This document shows positions 37,501-48,700 of a DNA stretch of 64,000 bases, in pieces. Numbering within the stretch: position 1 is the stretch's first letter; every line of letters begins with the position of its first letter. The stretch spans positions 8,655,015 to 8,719,014 of the forward strand of contig NC_036461.1 of the NCBI RefSeq assembly GCF_002775205.1, written 5' to 3'. The notes below the pieces were generated by a model. The model was not told the origin of the DNA. It saw nothing but the letters and a program-made list of their open reading frames with translations, and searched no databases. The position numbers and the translations under genes were made by a program. This DNA is from Xiphophorus maculatus. Taxonomy: Eukaryota; Chordata; Actinopteri; Cyprinodontiformes; Poeciliidae.

Positions 37501-40500
37501 CATAATAAGATATTGATTCATCAATGATAAATTACAATAAATTGTCTGTATTGTTATTTTAACTATTTTCACCACTGTTTGTTCAATGAGAGTATCTTCA
37601 ATATAATGAACATTTGAAAATATGATTAAAGTCTGTGGCTGTGTGAAGTTTTGCGATACAAATCACTCTTTTTTTATGTGACTGGTATTCTAAAGAAGAA
37701 CATTATCAGTGGGCAGTATTTGTATTTGTGAAGCTACAACAGTCACAGTCATGCAATTACTTTAAAAAAGTAATAACTAGTTCTTATTTTCACTTTTATT
37801 GTAATCACAATAACTCCACAAAATATTGTGATAAAACTTTCAGTCCAGATTGCCCACCTTTAATTCAGAATAAGTTAAAAAGCAAAGAAAAACTTCAAAA
37901 AGACCTTCAGAAATTTGTAGAAGTCAGCCTGCTTAGACATAATGCAAAAAAAGCTGTAGCTTAAGACTATTAGTTTAAGGTTCAAGAGCAAACTGACCTC
38001 GGCTGTTGTTTTTACAAAGGAAGAACTAAAACAACTTGTTTTCATTTTTCCAACACCATGCATAAAAATGTTCATATTTATCTTCATGTTGCTCCTTGTT
38101 CAGGGAATCTGAATGCATGTCACTGAAACTTACGCAACCCTCTGAACACGTCTCCTTCTGCGTCTGCCAGGGTTTTGCCCTGCTCCAATGTGATGGACTT
38201 GGCGAGTTCTTTCTGAAACAGAACCAGAGGTTCAGCTCAAGAACTATCCTCCACTGGTAAGGTCATCATCAAACGCATTTAGAACATTTAGACCTCTGAT
38301 CAGCAGGATGTTGCCAGTTTCAGGGCATCTCAGGCTGAGCAACATTCTTTACTCACAATGTTGTCCTTGATAAGCTGCTGGTAGCGCAGGAAGATCTGCT
38401 GCCGGGACAAAATGGAGGTCTCAGACCAAGAGTGAAAGGCTCTGGAGCAGGAGTCTACAGCAGCCAACATCTCCTCCTGGGTGGCTTTGGGAACACGGGA
38501 AATCACTTCATTGGTAGCCTGCAAAAAACAAGAGAACAGGCAAAAATGAGATTAAAAACATAATTGAAACATAATTGAAGTCACTTGATTAACTGTGACT
38601 GGTGAACTTCAGGTGAAATACTGAAAACCATTACTGAAACTGAGAACTCCCCCCATTTTCCGTTTATATACCCGCCTGCCGATAACAACCCCTTCTTTAC
38701 ACTTTTTTCAATTTAACAATAAAATAAGGGTTAAGAACATATGCTTTCTCCAGCTAATGTTTTTTTTATGTGCTATAAAAATAAAGAAAATGATTCAAAT
38801 CAAAGGTTACAAAAGGAAAACCAGAAATAATTCTGTCCGATAGAAGTTTGATTAGTGCATTTCTACAAATAATACACTGATAAACTTCTTCAGGTTTGGT
38901 ACAACACTTACAGGATTGTGAATATCAAGCCATTCTGAGGATTTGGACTCTACAAATTTCCCATCGATGAAGAGTTTAACAGTAGACTGTAAGGAGACAA
39001 ATAACATAAATCATACCCATGCATAACACAATAGGACCAAAATGAGTTAGATTCACAAACAAATGTATTTTCACTCACCACTGAGGAGGAGGAATAGCAC
39101 AGACGGCCAATTTGAGGATGGACCTGTTAAAAATTGATATCCAGTAATAATGTAAAGGCTGTAAGGTCATACTGAGACTCTCTTTCTGTAATCTCAACTA
39201 ACCGTTCAGCTAGTTAGTTGAAGCTATTTATTAGTTCTGCTACCCCAGGACATGTCAGCTATGAATTTTCAGAATTCTAACTTTTATGCTTGTTTGTTTT
39301 AAACATCTAACTCTTTACAATCCTATTCAAACAAATAGGTGACCGCTTCAAATGCTTCTACAACCAAGTAATGGTTGAAACCCTAAGTATTTTCACACAC
39401 TTCCACCTAGAAACATCATTCAAATGTTACAGGGTTAAAGCTTTGGGCTATTCCCAAATGAATAAAAATTTTGTTATCTCTTTCAACATTTTCATAAAAT
39501 GGTTGTTAGAAAATAATGTTTTGGCTCAGTTGGAGATTTTTCTCTAGCAGTACCTCTTTTTATATGAATGTTAAAAGGTTGCAAACTTCTACTTGTACAC
39601 CATGGATAATAAATAATAATATATGCATCAAAACATCAAAAAGATGTTTTTGGATGTTTACTAGGTTTTTCAATAAGAACAATGGTTTTCCATCGAACAC
39701 TCTTTCTGTTACAAAGCATTTAGATTTTATAATGCTGAGCTTTGCCACAGAATATTTTACTCACTAGATTCTCTCAACTTCACTAACTGAAAGCAATTCA
39801 GTTGAAGTATTTTTTCTTTTCCACTTTTGCTTCTTTTTAGATCTTCATCTTCTAAAGCAAATTTCAGCAGTTCGTCTACTTAATTAGAAGCTCCACTGAC
39901 AGTTTTTATACCAATTTTCAGTTGAAAGTAAAGTTACTTTGCAGATTTCTGACAATATTCTCTTCTACTTTAAGCTGCTACTTCAGCAGATCACAAGTCT
40001 AATTGCACTTTTTACATGATTTACTCTGTTCAAGCAACGGCTTTCCATTCACTGCTGCTTATTTATCAATTTTTGTCTTGAATATACATATTTCAGTAGA
40101 GTAGCACAAAGTTCTGCCTTTGTTTTTTTTTTAAGTAGCTGATATTATTTTTTATATTTTTAGAACTGTTTTTGTGTTGACTTCAGCTTCTTTAACATTT
40201 GTCAGGCAAAGGTTTTGCTTCTTCCCCAGATACGATAGTCATGCTTTTCCAACGTTTCTGACCATTTGCTTTTTTTAGACGTTTTCTCAAATTAACCTAG
40301 AATTTTTCATAATTATTCAGCTGACATTTTTCAGCTTGCAGCCTTCACATCACATCTAAGCAGGAACTCCAATTTATTCAAGTTACAATTGTTTTATGAA
40401 AAACTTATAAAGGCATGTTTAGTTTGCCAATTTATGGAAATGTGTATATAACCAGTTATTTCCAGCTGCAGCTTGCTGGAGCACAAGATTAATAAACAAC

Positions 40501-40896
40501 TTCAAAGTGCATGACAATGAAAAAGGGGACAAAGGCAAGCTGAGTGGAGGGCACAGAGGAAATGAAAGCAGAAAGAAAATAATTAGTGCCACTGATAATG
40601 CAAATTGCTTGAACTTGCATACTACTACCACACAAGTAAATCTGTGCATTTTAAACACGCCTGCTATCTGACTTTAGGTGAATATTTATTTTACTATCAA
40701 CTTAAAATGAAACAAACATGGTAAGTTTCTCCTATCTATCTTAACCCTTATCTGCAATGCACACATGGTGCAGCACATGACATTGTAACTTTGTAAACAA
40801 CCGATGAAATGAATGCTTGTTTTATTTAAACAGATTTAAAGCCGAATTAAGGCTCACCTTGGTTCTAAGCACTGATCTTAATGCTAATGCCGCCAT
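31577..40896 (-). CDS. aldh6a1: Methylmalonate-semialdehyde dehydrogenase (CoA-acylating), mitochondrial, complete
   Basis: Mitochondrial NAD-dependent aldehyde dehydrogenase that converts malonate and methylmalonate semialdehydes to acetyl- or propionyl-CoA in valine and pyrimidine breakdown. Twelve exons in coding order: 40896-40858, 39123-39079, 38986-38912, 38518-38357, 38212-38134, 37302-37000, 36789-36668, 36341-36152, 35716-35535, 34602-34423, 33529-33431, 31681-31577; 1,581 nt, 526 aa (human 535). The start [13 protein letters not shown] is Arg-rich and lacks acids, as expected of a mitochondrial presequence. Family hallmarks: [18 protein letters not shown] (cofactor region), [13 protein letters not shown] (nucleotide-binding loop), [13 protein letters not shown] with the catalytic Cys at residue 308, [35 protein letters not shown], and the terminal MPTMGR. 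The last intron (1.7 kb) is mostly transposon debris. A minus-strand AATAAA at 31390-31385 would suit a 3' UTR of about 190 bp. Confidence 0.96.
31840..32815 (-). mobile_element. Decayed Tc1-like transposon with a nested MITE, last intron of ALDH6A1
   Basis: Reverse-orientation transposase remnants (CACAGCATGATGATGCCACT, TCTCTGCAGCTCCTCCACGG) and a right end AAATACATTGACGTTTGTGG. Between about 31930 and 32290 there is sequence of the same MITE family seen at 48290, 57390 and 62440 (for example GAAGACATTTTAAGTATCCC), implying insertion of one element into another. Confidence 0.7.
34755..35475 (+). mobile_element. Non-autonomous Tc1-like remnant in an ALDH6A1 intron
   Basis: Left part has TCAGCCCCCTTTACTCTGAT, right part AATCCCATTGAGAATCAGTT and AAATACATTGAAGTTTATGG. 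The centre lacks transposase sequence. It also contains a perfect hairpin at 34959-34994. Confidence 0.55.
34959..34994. repeat. Perfect 15-bp hairpin in an ALDH6A1 intron
   Basis: Arms AAAACAAGTTTTAGT (34959-34973) and its exact complement (34980-34994), loop CCCACC. Confidence 0.95.
37440..37870. mobile_element. hAT-like MITE in an ALDH6A1 intron
   Basis: Starts TAGTGGTGGGCATTTATCGT and ends near AGTCCAGATTGCCCACCTTT, so TGGGC/GCCCA ends face each other. AT-rich inside (TTATCATTTATTGTGAAC). No coding capacity. Confidence 0.5.
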
Positions 40897-42802
40897 GGTG
40901 AAATGCTTTTTCTCCTATGACGACCTGATTTCACAGATCCTGCAGGTAGCGCGATGGTCCAAGAGCAGTCAGAGTTCTCCCTCACGGACATGGATTACTT
41001 TGGGGCGGGCCTTAGCAAAAAAAGCAAGGCTCCCTATTGGTCCACATGTACTCACGCCCACAAATAGAGGCCTGTGATTGGTCTGATTGCTGAACCATCT
41101 GTCCAATCAATATTAGATGTAACGCGCATTTCCGCCTCAGTTGAATAAATCGCTTGACTATTGGATAAATATGAAACAGGTCAACAGCGAGCATAGAAAC
41201 AAACATATAGATGCCACATTGCTGTCAAATTGTAAAGATACGTCAGCGTGATGGCCATATTGTGAGGGTCAAGTGCAACCTTGTAACTGATTCAAATCAT
41301 ATTTGAAAACTAAAACTAAAATAAACAAAATTTACATTTGATAAATTCTTGTGTTTTGTTTATAAGTCCTCTCCGTACTAGAAATGAAGGTTGTTTAGAC
41401 AAAATTACAAAAATATCTGTAAACTTAAAACTGCAACAGAAACAGAATCTGCTTAAAATACACTTATCTTAATTTACATATCCTGTCTCCTTCTCCTCCT
41501 TCTCGCTGAATGAGAGTCTATCGCGTTATGCAGTTACCAGCATGTTTTAAAGTGATATGAAAAATAAATATAACTTCATAATTTTTTGTGATATTGTCTA
41601 TTGAGCTGTTTAAGTTTGATTACTCTTTTTTCAGCTATATTATCTAAAACCATTTAAGTTGTTTTTTTTTTTCAAATATTAATACCAGTAAACATTACAA
41701 TACCTACTAGTAATATAGGTCAGCTCTAGAATATGTATTTTATATCTGTGATTTATTTATTGTGCTTTTTTGACTGCATGGCAAAATTACATTTGAAAAC
41801 CTGTCATTAATTTATGTATTTTCTTTTACAGCAGTCATAGGGGTGTTATCTGGCCCACTTCGTTTTCTTTTTCTGGAGCACTCTTGATTTTCTCTCCTAA
41901 ATCTTTATGTGAACAGCCTAGATACGATTATTACATAGTAATATTATTTTAGAACCATTTTCTTGAAAAGGATGCTAGCAAAAATGGTCATGATAAAAAA
42001 ATAAGAAAGGGTTTCTCTTTTAATTCTAGTACTACTATTTAATAGTTATAATGTTTTAAACCTGTTTTAAACTGATTTTAATCCCACCTTGAAAATTAAA
42101 AGATATATAAGGTATTGCTATTTTTTTCTACCTCTCAGTTTTCCTCTTAGTCCTAATGTAAAATTACCTTATTTGAACGATCATTTAATTCAAGTAAAGA
42201 ATCTTTCTTACCTGAATTAATTTTTTATTAACCCCAGCTAAATGCCAGTCACAACATGGCGGCGACATAAATGCGTGAACAGGTCTTTTATTCTACATCT
42301 ATGACGCTGACTCGTCCACCATATTTTTTAAACCAGGAAAATTATGTAACCTGTAGCTGAGCTGAAATTAACAGGGTTACATTTTACAAGCAGCTGTTTG
42401 TTCAACATCTTCAGTTTTTCTGCTTTCATCTTTTTATTCTTACATGCTTAAGAAATGCGAATTAAGAGCGAAACAAAATAGACGACTCTGAAAGCCACAA
42501 GTTTACTTTATTTTGATGTTTCAAACGTCATAACACCAGAGATGCGCTTGACCTTAGTTTGCCTAATGAAGGTATTGTAGTATTTCTCTCTGTTAGCGAT
42601 GAGTGTGTAAGTGTGTGTGTGTTTAATGTGAAGCAGAGGAAGCCCATATGTTGCAAAATCATGGACCAAAGTGTAAGTAGGAGGGAATTCAGGGATGCAT
42701 CCTATTGGCTATTGGAGGAGGATGGGGTTTTGTAGAGAGAAAAAAATACATGCAAAACTTGATTTACTCTAGTTTAGAGACATCTGCTAGATTCAAAGAG
42801 CT
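40897..42802. promoter_or_regulatory. Divergent intergenic region between ALDH6A1 (-) and GSTZ1 (+)
   Basis: 1.9 kb separates the two ATGs. Near ALDH6A1 there are several CCAAT boxes on the minus strand (ATTGG at about 41036, 41077 and 41160) and a G/C-richer patch at 40990-41010, consistent with its promoter. The rest is AT-rich with no recognisable exon. Confidence 0.45.
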
Positions 42803-45440
42803 ATGGCAACCGAAACCAAGGTGAACCAATCAAATCTAAACTACACGGACATAAAAAAAAAAAAACTATCTTATTTTCAGCTCTTCCTATGTTTGTGTTT
42901 TTTTCTCTCTTTAGCCTGTTCTTCATGGATACTTCAGAAGCTCCTGCTCGTGGAGGGTTCGGATTGGTAAGTCTTGCCTTAAAACAACTCAGCTTTTTTC
43001 TTTAATAGATCACTGTTATGGTAACAAGATGATATTAAACTTTTGTGCACAGCTTTTGCTCTTAAGGGCATTGAATATGACCAGGTTGCAGTCAATCTAA
43101 TCAAAGATGGAGGTCAGCAGGTACGGTAAACATTCACTGTTTCTTGGTGGGTGGGTGGGTGGATGGATGGATGGATGGATGGATCAAAATGTGCAGATAT
43201 AAATGGAAGACTTTGCCTTTTATGTCAACAAAATAAGATTTGATTATGTAATTTTCAAACCTTATAAATATAGTATATTCCATGACATGACCAAAGAGTC
43301 TGGTTCTCAATATGATTGGTTTTCTTTGACAAAGTTAATAAAATCCTTTATAATAATGCTCAGTCCAGCAGACCTGATCCACCTATTAAAGATATGTTAC
43401 TTTCTTTCTTTGAAACCGGAGGAGGTTCAACTTTTAAGCAGACTTTTTCAGTTCATGGTTTCATCTTGTTTTGCCTTTTGTAATAACTTATAAAATATTT
43501 CGTAAAAAAAATATTTAACCAATACTTGAGCTTAACTGATGGCAAATCTTTGTCCACCTCAGCTTACAGAGCAATACAAAACATTGAACCCCATGCAGCA
43601 AGTTCCTGCAGTGGAAATTGATGGCATCACTCTGTCTCAGTCGGTAGGTTTCAGCCCTCTATTCATATCAACCTACAAGTATTTACAGTGTATTGAAAAT
43701 GTATTCACACCCTTTGAACTTTTTATTTTTATTTTATACATTTACAACCACAAATTTCTGTGCACTTTTATGTGGTAAAAAAGTACAAGTTTAAAGATCA
43801 AGGAAAAGTTAAGATTTTAGAGTTTTTCTTTTACAAATAAGAATATGAAAAGTGAGGCATGCATTTTTATTTATGGATTAAAAGAGTCATCTTTAACTGC
43901 AGTTGCAGTATGAAGTGTTTTTTAAACCAGTGTTCCACTTTTAGAGACTAAAGATTTTGCAATTTTACATTATTTTTTAAAATACCTTTAGCTAAGACAG
44001 AAAGGCACATGTGAAGATCGTTTTTCCAAGACTTGTCAGACTCTAAATTCAATTTAGGGTTGAACTTGTACTAGGCCATTTTAAGACATAAATGTGCTTT
44101 AATCTGAACCAGTCCATTGCAACGCTGGCTGTATGTTCAGGATTGTTTCCCTGCTGGAAGATGAACCTCTGCTCCAATATCAAATCTTATTTAGACTCAT
44201 TTGCTTGTGTATTTGTGGAGAGAAAAAAGAATAGATTCTCAAATATTTTCCCAAATAAATCCTGATTAATCTTGTGTGGTATGTTTCAAATAAAATGATT
44301 GCAGCATCACGGTGGGGCAAGTCGTCAACAGGATCAGAAGCCAGAGAATTGTTTTGTGTTTGTAACAGTAAATCCCAATAAAATACATTTGAAAAAGTTG
44401 AAGGGGTGTGAATACTTTTTAAAGCACGTTTATAATACTGAACACACTTGGTTTGTTCCTGTAGCTTGCAGTGATCCAGTACATTGACGAGACCAGACCA
44501 GGACCTCGTCTTCTTCCTGCAGACCCGAAGGCACGTGCCCAGGTTCGCATGATTAGTGACCTCATCGCCTCTGGGATACAGCCTCTTCAGGTAGCTATAA
44601 AACAAAGATTTCTGTTCTACTTTGAATATCCTAAAAGAAAACTATAGCAACATTTGATGCATTTCAGAATTTAGCCGTACTCCAGAAGATTGGAGCAGAA
44701 AAGTTACTGTGGGCGCAACACTTCATCAATCGTGGTTTTCAAGGTTTGTGGAAGATTTTCACCGTCATTGACTAATAAAGAATTCTGAATTATTTTTTCA
44801 TTGGGGTTTATTTGAGTTTTTGATTTCCTACAGCTTTAGAACCAATTCTGAAGCAAACTGCAGGGAAATACTGTGTAGGCAATGAGGTAAGAATATGATT
44901 ACCAAATCAAAAGTGAAAAAAAAGATTAAATACAGCCAATAATTTACATTTTATCACTTTCATTTTAGATTTCCATGGCAGATATTTGTTTAGCCCCACA
45001 AGTCTACAATGCAGAGAGGTGAGTATTTCAACATTTCACCAGTCACATTAAGATGCTCTGCTTCTTTGTGAAAAATGAGCTGCTAGATACTAATTTACCT
45101 CGAATCAAGCTACCGACGCTTTCCTGAAGTCCATAGAATCCATTGCATGCTTCTGATTAAATGTCCTACTTTCATAATATAATATCCTTGTAGCGTGAGC
45201 TTTCTACCTTTCCATAAATTTCCCCTGAAAGCTGAACTTCGTGAGTAATCCAGTCCCTGCTGAACACAAACATTTACTTCAACAAAAATGACGAGTTTTT
45301 TTAATTTCTGCAGGTTTAAAGTGGATGTAGGCCAGTATCCAACCATCAAAAGGCTGAATGAGACATTGGTTGAGATTGAAGCTTTCAAACTGAGCCATCC
45401 ATCTCACCAACCAGACACACCTACTGATCTTCAAGCATGA
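42803..45440 (+). CDS. gstz1: Maleylacetoacetate isomerase / glutathione S-transferase zeta 1, complete
   Basis: Glutathione-dependent cis-trans isomerase turning maleylacetoacetate into fumarylacetoacetate in phenylalanine and tyrosine catabolism; also dechlorinates dichloroacetate (family knowledge). Nine coding exons: 42803-42820, 42915-42966, 43053-43120, 43563-43643, 44465-44590, 44668-44743, 44834-44886, 44969-45018, 45314-45440; 651 nt, 216 aa, the same length as human. The first coding exon has only six codons (MATETK) and was chosen because it is in phase and has a GTGAAC donor. The zeta-class active-site motif [11 protein letters not shown] lies at residues 14-24; thioredoxin-fold marks include [10 protein letters not shown] and [12 protein letters not shown]; the helical domain holds [20 protein letters not shown]. 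Intron 4 (43644-44464) is nearly filled by a transposon. AATAAA at 45465. Divergent from ALDH6A1, 1.9 kb away. Confidence 0.96.
43147..43184. repeat. GGGT/GGAT tetranucleotide microsatellite
   Basis: Three to four GGGT units turn into six GGAT units, in the GSTZ1 intron just after the exon ending at 43120. Confidence 0.95.
43685..44445. mobile_element. Non-autonomous Tc1-like element in GSTZ1 intron 4
   Basis: Ends TATTCACACCCTTTGAACTT (left) and AAAAAGTTGAAGGGGTGTGA (right) are inverted copies of each other. The inside has the teleost repeat text CTGGCTGTATGTTCAGGATT and CCTGCTGGAAGATGAACCTC. About 760 bp, nearly the whole intron. Confidence 0.7.
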
Positions 45441-45464
45441 AATTATGACAGTGGGGCACTGTTA

Positions 45465-45494
45465 AATAAAGTACTTTAAAACAAGTGTTTTTAT
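45465..45494. terminator. Paired opposing poly(A) signals of GSTZ1 (+) and the kelch gene (-)
   Basis: AATAAA on the plus strand at 45465-45470 lies 25 bp after the GSTZ1 stop. TTTATT at 45489-45494 reads AATAAA on the minus strand, about 265 bp beyond the kelch stop. The two convergent transcripts would therefore end at, or overlap across, the same few dozen bases. Confidence 0.6.
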
Positions 45495-45757
45495 TTAATC
45501 AGCATTAAACAATGAAACTCATAAAATATTCCACAGCATTATGTAAAAATGTTTTACCAACACACAATAACGCACAAATTCGTAATGTCCAAAACATGCA
45601 AATTAAAGATTTGTTATGCAAAGTGCAAAACTTCAGGTATTAGTGCATACATCTTATTACTGGTACACAATTTGAGGTCACATTATGAATAATTCAAACC
45701 AGAATAAAGCAAAATAAACCACTTTTCTTTCACATCAGTTGTCTGCGACTGCATGGA

Positions 45758-48700
45758 TCATTTGTCAGTGATTTCCAGGCAAAATATTTGTGTGTCGTTG
45801 TAGAAGGAACCAGAGCAGTCAGACCCACCAAAGACCAGCACTGTGCACTTGATATTTCTGTTTTCACCTTGCTCAGTTTGTAAATTTATCATGCTGTGTC
45901 CTGCACAGGGTTTAGAGCAAAGCAGTGGACATGTCACTGAGCTCCACATGTCGGTGTCTAAACATGGGGAAACAAAGCAGAAAACCTTTCTTATTGAACA
46001 AATGACTACAAATCAGCATCATTTTATTTTCCTACAAAGGCTTTCACATTGCAAAGTATCAGCACTCACCAGTGTTGAAGACATGCACATCCTGCAGAGG
46101 TCCAATTGCACTGCGGCCTCCACTGATCAAAATCCTGTTTCCCAACACTGGAGCTGCTGCATGAAACCTGATCATTTACATGCAAGAGGGTTTCATCTGC
46201 ATCTTCAACCATTTTATTTTCAGCTTGGTTTGATGGGATGATTTAAGACACCAAAAATATATATATTCTGGAAGCAGATGGCTTCATCGATGACATTTAT
46301 CGAGGTCGATTTGTTCTGTACTCACCCTCGAGGCAATGGTGGCCTGTTCGCACATTTCACAGCTGTGTACTCCATCAGTCCTTCACTCAGAGAGAATACA
46401 CAAACATTAGAGCAGACTGGGGCTCAAAGTTGTTACTGACTGCATTGAAGCAGGCTGCTTACCCAGATCTAAAACATGAAGATCATTTAAGTAGGCAGCA
46501 GTCATTTGTCCTCCAAAAATGACCAGTTTCTGTCCAAGAAGCGTAGCTGAGTGCCTGAACATTAAGTCCTGGGTTAGTATTGCAAAATATTTTAAGTACT
46601 ATTAATCAAAATCACTATTTTACAAAGCAGACTGACCCAAAGCGAGGCAGAGGCTTGTCTCCCTCCACAATGGGCTGGTACCAGAGCTCATATTCTGGGT
46701 TGAAGATGTAGAGAGCGTTGCTGCATTTATCTCCCAGTCCATTGCTTGGCTGAACTCCTCCGAAGACAAAAAGCTCTTTCTGGTAGAAAACTGCTGAATG
46801 GTATGATAAAGCCGGCACTTTCCCTTTTGCCTTGAGAAAGAAATTCATAAAAACAAAAAAGTGTACTTCTGTAAAGGACTACATTTTAATAATCACATAC
46901 AGTCAATACTATTACTGGAGAAATTTGTAACCAACATTTTTTAGAAAATATTTTACACATTTAATTTTTTGCAAAAATAAAAATACTGTTGATATGAAAC
47001 CTAAACACAGTAAAGATATTAAGACTGATCAAGTACAGGATATAACTATACAATCATCTGGAAAAAAATATTGAATTACATATTTTTATACATCTAATAA
47101 CATAAATGAATTATTAAAGCACAGCTTGGCCTGACTGATTTATAACGAACCCAAACGTTATACAACTTTAAAGATTTTTCAGCACAAAGATGTTTAACAG
47201 AAAGCTACAATGAGAAATTTTCAATGAGAGTACAAACAAAACTGGAAGGCATTAAAAATAGACAAAAGTCAAAGCATCCAATACCAAAACTGTCAAGCAG
47301 CAGTAATGTTTTATGATGACTGGTTTTTTTTCTTACAACACCAACTTTCAAGATATAAAATCTTAAGTGGATAAAAACATATATTGTTTTTCTCAAATGT
47401 CTGTACTAAATGATACACCTGAATGGACTTCGTCCAGGAGCAGTGATTCTCGAACAAACCTACAGTGACAAGTCTCCACTTCCAGGTCAGAGTATTAAGG
47501 ATGTACAGCTCGCTGTAGCACTGACTCTCCCTCAGGCCGCCGTACACAAAGACTGCCTTAGAGTCTTGGTCAAAGGTCGCTGTGTGTCCTCGGGTACATG
47601 GAGGCACTGGTCCAGTAGCAGACGAGTTCATTGGGAACCAGAAGTTACTGTCTGAACAGATGTAAACAAAATGCCGAATTAAAAACAAAGAACCCTTCAG
47701 GAACTTCTGGTTTAGCACTACAAAATGCATCGTTCTGACATATTTTGTAGGAATACTAAATTAATGCAGCATTTTGCACATCACAACAACAGATTCTATG
47801 TATTCTGTTGAGAGTTTATGTGATAGATCAACACAAAGTTGCCCATTACTGAAGAGGAAAACAGGTTTTCTTTTTTAATTAAAAAAAAAAAATCTAAAAA
47901 GTATCGTATAAATTTATAGTTAGTCCCCTTTACTCCGACACCCATAATTGAAATCCAGAAGCTATGAAAGACTTGACACAAGTGCAAAAGTCGCTGCAGG
48001 ACATCCCCAAATATACAGCCTGAGATATGATGGATAAAAGCATATTCATGTTTGAGAATGGCCAATTCAAAGTTCAGAAATATATCAAACTTAAGTCTTG
48101 GAAATTGATCTGCAGACACCCCTTTGTTCAGCCAAAATGACTTAATTTTGCAAAATATGTGTGGCCATATTGATAATCTCCAGATGAGCCTGTTGCTCAT
48201 AGTCAGATGATAAATTACAATGAGCTCAATAATTTCCATTCTGATGGGGGTTTTTTTGAAGAGCAATTTTGTTTACAGAAAAAAATCTAATTCAGTTTAT
48301 TCTCAGTTATTATGGTTTGTTATTTTCATTTTATTTATTGTTTTTGGATATTTTAAATTCCAAAAACAATAAATATACAAAATACTAATTTTGGATTTTG
48401 GAAGTATCTTTCAGTTCCAGTATGGAATGTTCTTTACAAAATTAAAAAGTTTATTGGCCATTCAGAAGGTGTTTTTCCATTATTATGCAAGATATTACTT
48501 GAAAATCATCTCAAAACAAGAATATTATAGTTTATAGCAACAGTTAAGCAACATCTGTTATTGTGACAGGCCTATTTGTAGATGTGAAAAGCTGGAAGTG
48601 AGTAAGAGGAAATACCCCAAAAGGCTGCAGCTTTAACTACATTGAATGGTGACTGTGCAAATTATTAACTGAGAGAGCTGAATTTAATACATAATAACCT

